Below, one piece after another: positions 59,479 through 64,000 of a stretch of DNA of 64,000 bases. The notes below the pieces were generated by a model, which searched no databases, was not told the DNA's origin, and worked only from the letters and a program-made list of their open reading frames with translations. Position 1 is the stretch's first letter. Each line of letters starts with the position of its first letter. Origin of the DNA: Paenibacillus sp. FSL H8-0332 (GTDB lineage Bacteria > Bacillota > Bacilli > Paenibacillales > Paenibacillaceae). A program made the translations under genes and the position numbers. The stretch is from positions 124,001 to 188,000 of the forward strand of contig NZ_CP150145.1 of NCBI RefSeq assembly GCF_037963835.1, in the 5' to 3' direction.

Positions 59479-59697
59479 GTAGTGATAGCGTAAGCTTTCC
59501 CTGCATCAACTACCTCATAAGAATTGCGAAAGCTCTTCTTTGTACAAAAAGACATGTATAATTAAAGCAAGTCGACGAATACTAATATAAATGATATCTA
59601 AGACTGCGAAAGCTCTCTTAGGTATCACGACTTAAGGGGACTGCGAAAGCTCTCTTCTTATTTAATGGAAGCGCCTTTTAAGGCGCTTCTTTTCCTT
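59479..59697 (+). ncRNA. Structured noncoding RNA downstream of DUF3800 (candidate)
   Basis: About 219 nt between a good promoter and an intrinsic terminator, with no plausible reading frame. Four hairpins, all capped by a GNRA loop closed by GC. First: GTAGTGAT with ATCA-A-CTAC (59479-59513), loop GTAA. Second: AAGAA/TTCTT (59519-59540). Third: 12-bp stem TGATATCTAAGA/TCTTAGGTATCA (59592-59627). Fourth: TAAGGGGA/TCTTCTTA (59633-59660). Hairpins two to four repeat a module: a 2x2 internal loop, GC, GAAA, GC. The outer helix AAGTCG/CGACTT (59569-59574, 59628-59633) brackets hairpin three. Known DUF3800-associated RNA motifs exist; membership is untested. Confidence 0.72.
59668..59697 (+). terminator. 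Terminator of the DUF3800-linked RNA
   Basis: GAAGCGCCTT / AAGGCGCTTC with a 2-nt loop (or TTTT loop), then TTTTCCTTTT. Confidence 0.9.
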
Positions 59698-59799
59698 TTA
59701 ACAAAATGTAATTATCATACTCACTACTGAAAAAGGGCTTGCGTTTTCCGCTGGAAGAGTTATAATATTTTTTGCTTGGCAGGACAGCAAAGCCTGTTC

Positions 59800-59871
59800 G
59801 CTGGTGTAGCTCAGGGGTAGAGCAACGCACTCGTAATGCGTAGGCCGGGGGTTCAATTCCCTTCACCAGCA
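59800..59871 (+). tRNA. tRNA-Thr (anticodon CGT)
   Basis: 72 nt. Acceptor GCTGGTG/CACCAGC, D arm GCTC/GAGC with AGGGGTA loop, anticodon arm ACGCA-CTCGTAA-TGCGT, T arm with TTCAATT loop. The T stem GGGGG/CCCTT has two G-U pairs. Anticodon CGT reads ACG. CCA is not encoded. It stands alone, right after the DUF3800 RNA unit. Confidence 0.95.
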
Positions 59872-59890
59872 TCCTTACAAAGTCGATAGT

Positions 59891-59928
59891 GGCGCAGGTT
59901 CCGGTTTTTTTGGAACTGCGCCTTTTTT
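59891..59928 (+). terminator. Terminator of tRNA-Thr
   Basis: GGCGCAGGTTCC (59891-59902) pairs with GGAACTGCGCC (59912-59922), then TTTTTT. Confidence 0.88.
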
Positions 59929-60009
59929 CTATGCAAGTATCAACTTCTACCATCCAAATATAGTATAGTGTTAAGCATATGGTTGGATGCTAGGAGGCAA
60001 GGATCTTAT

Positions 60010-61158
60010 ATGGGAAACCGGACATTCCTGATTGTTACCAGTGCCGATACGGATTTGATTGGTTATGAGAATACAGCTTTCGAAACGAATAATTTTCTCG
60101 CTCCAGTATGGTTTTGTCTGGTCAGCCAAGACCAGTTCCAGCGCTATAGCAGGCAGCTTATGCAAGCTTGGAGCAAGATTCAACCCCATATGGACCAACC
60201 GGATGTGGAGGATTTGCCTGAGTGGGAGCATTTCTCCGAGGCCTTCCAATGGCAGATTCCATGGGCGGATGCTGCAGAGCAATTGCGCCTGAGTTTACCC
60301 GGCACGCTGGCCCGTTTCCCAGCGCTTGCCACTCCTGTACAGGAGTGGATGGAGACCTTATCGACCCATGTACAGCGTTATTCTGCTGCCGTTATTCATC
60401 TGGAGCTTTCGCAATATTTCTCGTTCACGGGCGATCCCGCCCTATATCTGAGAGACATTCAAGAGTACGTTACCCTCTGGCAGTCGCCGCATCCCTCGCA
60501 GGAGAAGGTCTGGCAGGGAGCAGCCGATAACTTTTATATGCTGAATGGGGAGCATTTGCCATGGAGAGAACCTACGGCAGCTCAACCGGAGCAAGCTTCG
60601 GATATTCAGCCAGCACAGTCCATTCCTCCAGCATCCGGGAAGCGCCAGTCCAAATGGCGGCAGGAGCTCAACATTTGGTTGCTTGTGATTCTATCCGCAG
60701 CCCTCTTTTTTGCCGTCTATGTCAAGACCACCAGTGGTTGGTTGGCGGTGCTCTGCTTCTTCATCCCCTCCCTGTGTATCGTTTTGTGGAATATAATTAT
60801 CGGTCGTAAACAAACCTCCCGCCATCAGCTGGAAGCGGCTAGGAATTTGAAGAGGAACAGTCCTCCTTCTGATGCTGTGCTCAGAATTGAGTATTTCGCT
60901 GGGCATTCCCCTATTGGGGTGGATGGCATGGAGACCGGTCCTTCGGAGGATAAAGCGTTACCGGATCTTATCCCCTGGCTGGAAATCCTACAAGCGAAGG
61001 TGTTTTCATCTCATGAGGTTGAGCTCATCATTTCTGCTAACCCTTCACCAGTCTCTACCTTACAACTTCATTTGAAGCTGGATGAACAGCTGGATGCCAA
61101 GGATATCGTATCAGCGGTTAATGCGATGGTGCTGGCTCATGACAAAGCATTGGTATGA
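60010..61158 (+). CDS. Membrane protein of unknown family
   Basis: 382 residues from ATG 60010 (AGGAGG 12 nt upstream). The N-terminal half is soluble (NRTFLIVTSADTDLIGYENTAFETNNFLAPVWFCLVSQDQFQRY...). A Gln/Pro/Ser-rich linker is near 195-215. Two membrane helices lie at about 221-240 and 246-268, followed by a cytoplasmic-looking C-terminal domain of about 100 residues. The opening strand and Glu/Asn-rich loop recall immunity-like or SMI1-type proteins, but I cannot assign it. It overlaps the convergent DUF2278 gene by 22 nt. Confidence 0.7.
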   Translation: MGNRTFLIVTSADTDLIGYENTAFETNNFLAPVWFCLVSQDQFQRYSRQLMQAWSKIQPHMDQPDVEDLPEWEHFSEAFQWQIPWADAAEQLRLSLPGTLARFPALATPVQEWMETLSTHVQRYSAAVIHLELSQYFSFTGDPALYLRDIQEYVTLWQSPHPSQEKVWQGAADNFYMLNGEHLPWREPTAAQPEQASDIQPAQSIPPASGKRQSKWRQELNIWLLVILSAALFFAVYVKTTSGWLAVLCFFIPSLCIVLWNIIIGRKQTSRHQLEAARNLKRNSPPSDAVLRIEYFAGHSPIGVDGMETGPSEDKALPDLIPWLEILQAKVFSSHEVELIISANPSPVSTLQLHLKLDEQLDAKDIVSAVNAMVLAHDKALV

Positions 61159-61889
61159 TTACATTCACTAACCGGCTTGGTGGCATCGCCCTGGTCGTTG
61201 GTACACCAGGATTGGGACTGGAAGGCCAGGAAGATAGCCACCCATCTGTGTTCATTCTCGAAATGTATAAGGACTCCGCCGTCTTGCCATGTGCCATTTT
61301 CTCTGGCGTACCCGCCCGCATTGCCTTGGTTCATATGAATATTATGAACCCCGCGTCCGGGGGTGAAGCCGAAATACTTATCGGGCTTACCCTCTTCCGG
61401 TCCCCAAGGCTCGCCGAATACGTACAGGGTTGCATCCTGTTCCTGTGTCTCTTTGAGATAAGAGGTGATTTTGTCATACAGATTGTTGTGGGGATCATTG
61501 TCTTCCTTGTCATCTTGGTTCGTATTAGGCAGAGCTACCATCTTACTGGGAATCACCAGGTTTCCTCTGATATAATCAAGGGCAAGGCTCCGGTTATGCC
61601 TGGTGATCTTCGTGAAGCCGGATTCAAGCGTGAGCCAACGGTCCGTTTCTTCGGCTTTGAAATCTTCGCCCACATAATAAAGCACCTGATTTGCAGTGTC
61701 CTCCGGTAAATGTTCCGCTTTAGCACTTGATCTGATATTGATAGCCACCCTGTACTTTTTATTAATATTACCTTCAACCTCAACCAGTACCTGGACATGA
61801 TTATTTTTGACACCTAGCTTATATATGGTATCCTCATTGGATAATTTGCATTTTAATACCCCGTACCCTTGATCTAATCCGTTACCCAT
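61137..61889 (-). CDS. DUF2278 (YukJ) family protein
   Basis: 250 residues. YGVLKCKLSNEDTIYKLGVKNNHVQVLVEVEGNINKKYRVAINIRSS and FGFTPGRGVHNIHMNQGNAGGYARENGTWQDGGVLIHFE are DUF2278 signatures. The compact beta-rich fold with a conserved GVHNIHMNQG segment suggests a metal or ligand site, but the function is unknown. No signal peptide. Less GC-rich than typical neighbours. Overlaps the plus-strand membrane protein gene tail to tail. Confidence 0.88.
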   Translation of the reverse strand: MGNGLDQGYGVLKCKLSNEDTIYKLGVKNNHVQVLVEVEGNINKKYRVAINIRSSAKAEHLPEDTANQVLYYVGEDFKAEETDRWLTLESGFTKITRHNRSLALDYIRGNLVIPSKMVALPNTNQDDKEDNDPHNNLYDKITSYLKETQEQDATLYVFGEPWGPEEGKPDKYFGFTPGRGVHNIHMNQGNAGGYARENGTWQDGGVLIHFENEHRWVAIFLAFQSQSWCTNDQGDATKPVSECNHTNALS

Positions 61890-61986
61890 AGTTCGTCAGT
61901 CCCCCTTCTTAGCTATTATTGTTTCCCATAGAAGGCCATAGTAATTCTGAGTAAAAAGGTGTTCATCAGAGGAGGCAAGCTACATT

Positions 61987-62409
61987 ATGAAATGCCTGAC
62001 CATTCGCCAGCCGTGGGCCACGTTAATTGCGCTGGGAGAAAAACAAATCGAAACCCGGACCTGGCGGACCGCCCACCGGGGGGAGTTAGCCATTCATGCC
62101 GGGATGCAGGTGAATAAGGCGATCTGCCGGACGGAGCCGTATCAGTCGTTACTTGCCCGTCATGGCTACACTGCAGACAATCTGCCAACGGGCAAGATCA
62201 TTGCAGTCAGCCGCATTGCGGATTGCTGTGAGGTGACGCCGGAGCTTGCGCAGCAGGGCTGGCCGGGTGGCAATGAATATGTATTCGGCAATTATGCCGA
62301 GGGAAGGTATGCCTGGAAGCTGGAAAAGGTTGTTCCACTGGTACATCCTATATCTGCTAAGGGACGCCTGGGGTTCTGGGAATATCCTGTGCTGGAAGAG
62401 GAATTGTGA
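61987..62409 (+). CDS. ASCH domain protein
   Basis: 140 residues. MKCLTIRQPWATLIALGEKQIETRTWRT and TGKIIAVSRIADCCEV, then YAWKLEKVVPLVHPISAKGRLGFWEY, are the ASCH (PUA-like beta-barrel) pattern, with the K-E-R-T-W signature. ASCH domains bind RNA, and some hydrolyse modified nucleosides. GAGGAGG precedes the ATG. Function here is unknown. Confidence 0.9.
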   Translation: MKCLTIRQPWATLIALGEKQIETRTWRTAHRGELAIHAGMQVNKAICRTEPYQSLLARHGYTADNLPTGKIIAVSRIADCCEVTPELAQQGWPGGNEYVFGNYAEGRYAWKLEKVVPLVHPISAKGRLGFWEYPVLEEEL

Positions 62410-62461
62410 ATTTCCTGACGACATTTTGAAGAAAAATTGCTCCAGATTGGCTGCCGGCTGG

Positions 62462-62771
62462 TATAATTGGGATATTCGGCGGGAAATCTTCCTATATATA
62501 AGGATAGTTGTGCTCTGAGGCGGTTACCGCTGGAGAGGGGCAGGAATGCCGGGAAGGAGCGTATGCATAATAGATGGGAAGCCTTCTAATTGCATGGCTT
62601 TGTATGCTTTGTTTGTTTCTTGCGTTCAGGGATCAGGTAAGCCGGAGAATCCTGTACCCGGTAGCTGTAGTGGTTATATGCGGCACGTTGGGGTATTGGA
62701 CGTTATTAATGTAGCCGCATCCGGGCGATCATTTGATGTAGAAGTCTGCCGCTTGCGGCAGGCTTCTTTTG
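62462..62771 (+). ncRNA. Candidate noncoding transcript
   Basis: An extended -10 (TGGTATAAT, -10 hexamer at 62462-62467) and a strong plus-strand terminator (CTGCCGC-TTGC-GGCAG flanked by GAAG/CTTC, then TTTT, about 62741-62771) bracket about 300 nt. It can form several stems, such as ATGCGGC...GCCGCAT and GCGG-TTA-CCGC. Open frames inside run through the terminator and lack a proper start. The alternative is that it is a long 3' UTR of the ASCH gene. Confidence 0.45.
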
Positions 62772-63137
62772 TTAGCGCTGCTTCATCTTCTCCATACCCA
62801 GATATCTGCGCATATGCAGAGTGGCCTGGGCGGCAATCACATCATCCAGCAGCAGCATCCGCTCGTGATAACCCCTACAGATGAATTTGGCTTCAACGCC
62901 TGCCTCCAGCCGCTGCTGTTCATAGACCTTCAGACCACGGGCGCGCATCCCGGCACGGACCTCCCGCAGATCGGCAGAAGCGGCATGGACGGCCGTCTGG
63001 ATCACCTCCAGATAAGGCGCAGGCGTGCGCAGCTCTGAGGATATAGCAGAAGCATCGCGCTCGAAGGCGGATAGAATAAGCGGCAGCAAAATATAGGATT
63101 TGACCAGCAGGTTGTCCTGGCTCTCTGCTCTTTGCAT
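62772..63137 (-). CDS. YhjD-like conserved small protein
   Basis: About 121 residues from ATG 63137 (MQRAESQDNLLVKSYILLPLILSAFERDASAISSELRTPAPYLEVIQTAV). AGGGG lies 10 nt upstream; an in-frame ATG at 63173 is also possible. All-alpha, charged; the pattern of an initial amphipathic helix, RGLKVYEQQRLEAGVEAKFICRGYHERMLLL and a short tail resembles Bacillus YhjD as I remember it. Function unknown. Confidence 0.6.
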   Translation of the reverse strand: MQRAESQDNLLVKSYILLPLILSAFERDASAISSELRTPAPYLEVIQTAVHAASADLREVRAGMRARGLKVYEQQRLEAGVEAKFICRGYHERMLLLDDVIAAQATLHMRRYLGMEKMKQR

Positions 63138-63327
63138 CCTTCTCAACCCCTCAAAGAGAACGTATATTCGCATTGTAACTCATCCTTCAAAAAATAATCA
63201 ATGGGTTTTATAAACTAATCCTAATAATGTGACATTTTTCACAATAAAATAGAATGAATTATTTTATATTAAAATTGAAACATTAAAGATAGAGGATTAA
63301 AAAATTTCAGCTCAAAGGAGAATGGCA

Positions 63328-63435
63328 ATGAGTCATGAAGGAAGTCTCCGCCGTGGTTTAGTATTCGGGATCATTCTAAGTGTTCCGCTCTGGGTATCGA
63401 TGATTGGCTGGGTTCAGCTGTTCGGGTCTGCCTAG
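63328..63435 (+). CDS. 35-residue membrane peptide
   Basis: A short reading frame with a clear Shine-Dalgarno (AAAGGAG, 63314-63320) and an ATG 8 nt on. It encodes MSHEGSLRRGLVFGIILSV, then a hydrophobic PLWVSMIGWVQLFGSA tail: a single membrane span with a basic cytoplasmic start. A terminator (63475) follows. It may be a small membrane regulator or a type I toxin-like peptide; neither is shown. Confidence 0.6.
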   Translation: MSHEGSLRRGLVFGIILSVPLWVSMIGWVQLFGSA

Positions 63436-63474
63436 GCGACATTTTTATTCAAAATATATGAATTCTATTTGCAG

Positions 63475-63504
63475 GTGTCGTCCCTATGGGCGGCACTTTT
63501 TTTT
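63475..63504 (+). terminator. Terminator after the 35-residue peptide gene
   Basis: GTGTCGTCCC / GGGCGGCAC with a TAT loop and one U-G pair, then TTTTTTTT. Confidence 0.85.
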
Positions 63505-63900
63505 CGAGCTGAGATGCCCATAAATAGGTAAAATTGCATTGAACAGGAGCAGATGATGAGTAGAGGTGGGCTGAGGGCGATAAAATAGGACGAATGTATC
63601 AAATTTTAATGATATAAATTGATAGTATTATAGAAAAGAGAGACAAACGGCTACAGCCAATCCTCTGATTTCTCGACTTTTTTCGTCACTAGATAAAAAA
63701 GAGACTCGTCCCTTAACCCTTATGGTACAAGGGATCAATGAGGAACCATCGTAAAAAATAATTTCAAAAAATATACTGGGAGTGGATTGACAATAGGGTG
63801 GGAGAGCGGATAAACTGAAATTAGTACAAAAGTAACAAATGTCATAGACTCAACAATGAATTTACATAAGCAAATTATAATTTCATATCGAAATCATGTA
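63505..63900. other. A/T-rich intergenic region before the riboswitch
   Basis: No coding frame. It probably contains the promoter of the riboswitch transcript; A/T-rich stretches and a CCCTTAACCC..GGG dyad near 63711-63735 are the only visible structures. Confidence 0.5.
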
Positions 63901-63990
63901 CAAACGCAAACCGTATCGAAAGAACGGGACGCAAAGTCAGGAATCTACTGTCTCAAAAGTTGAGGCTAGGGTCGTCCGGCCGCCGTGAAG
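63901..63990 (+). promoter_or_regulatory. Cyclic-di-GMP-I (GEMM) riboswitch, target outside window
   Basis: GCAAACCGTATCGAAAGAAC followed by GGGACGCAAAGTC, then GGCTAGGGTCGTCCGGCCGCC: the GNRA tetraloop arm, the invariant GGGACGCAAAG linker and the second, tetraloop-receptor stem of the c-di-GMP-I class. The regulated gene begins after the window end. Confidence 0.9.
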
Positions 63991-64000
63991 CTAACCCTTC

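Noticed and set aside
59521..59660. CRISPR-like repeats of GACTGCGAAAGCTC
   Set aside because: Only three copies at unequal spacing (80 and 37 nt), each inside its own hairpin with different flanks; no Cas gene.
58684..59871. Integrated island bounded by tRNA-Thr
   Set aside because: The DUF3800 gene is A/T-rich and close to a tRNA, but no integrase and no repeat of the tRNA 3' end is visible in the window.
62546..62884. 112-residue plus-strand frame
   Set aside because: It passes straight through a strong terminator and into the opposite-strand gene; amino acid content is not gene-like.

Overview
The window looks like a chromosomal segment of a Paenibacillus-type Bacillota. GC is moderately high, ribosome binding sites are strong AGGAGG-type, GTG and TTG starts are common, and many genes have Bacillus counterparts (YwbE, YukJ/DUF2278, YqgV, CcdC, LplB/YtcP, YesMN-type two-component systems). 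One protein carries three S-layer homology (SLH) domains, and the intergenic repeats are of a kind typical of the genus. This assignment is inferred from gene content; there is no rRNA in the window.

Layout. 1-3.5 kb: a divergent zinc/cadmium efflux pair (CDF transporter, P-type ATPase) with two matching ArsR-type operators. 3.7-11.7 kb: a chemoreceptor, lactate dehydrogenase, small membrane proteins, a lactonase and a membrane-anchored alpha/beta hydrolase. 11.8-15.5 kb: a sulfate uptake operon (binding protein, CysT, CysW, small YezD-like protein) without its ATPase. 15.5-26.2 kb: small housekeeping genes, including the NAD(P)HX repair enzyme, L-serine dehydratase and an HNH protein, with repeat-filled gaps. 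26.2-39.9 kb: a glycan-use locus with a LacI regulator, a GH30 glycosidase, a large GH94/GH149/GH161-type glucan phosphorylase, an LplB/YtcP/lipoprotein importer and a YesM/YesN sensor-regulator pair. A perfect LacI-type palindrome lies before GH30, and a 14-bp partial copy lies inside the first permease gene. 41.4-43.6 kb: a 154-bp repeat array split by an IS3-family element that uses an A7G frameshift. 43.6-51.2 kb: an MFS exporter with its winged-helix regulator, then a roughly 1,700-residue SLH-anchored nuclease plus nucleotidase.

51.7-57.5 kb: serS with a T-box leader; an FMN reductase; and the anaerobic ribonucleotide reductase nrdD-nrdG. The nrdD leader carries tandem NrdR boxes 32 bp apart, three phased DnaA-box-like sites, and a cobalamin riboswitch followed by a terminator. 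57.5-63.5 kb: a thiamine-binding-like protein, a sugar isomerase-like protein, and an AT-rich DUF3800 gene followed at once by its own promoter, a roughly 220-nt multi-hairpin RNA and a terminator. After these come tRNA-Thr(CGT), an unknown membrane protein, DUF2278, ASCH, a possible second noncoding transcript and a 35-residue membrane peptide. The window ends in a cyclic-di-GMP-I riboswitch whose target lies outside.

The least explained object is the DUF3800 gene and RNA unit at 58.7-59.7 kb. A second theme is that four unrelated-looking intergenic repeat clusters share a spacing of about 51 nt.
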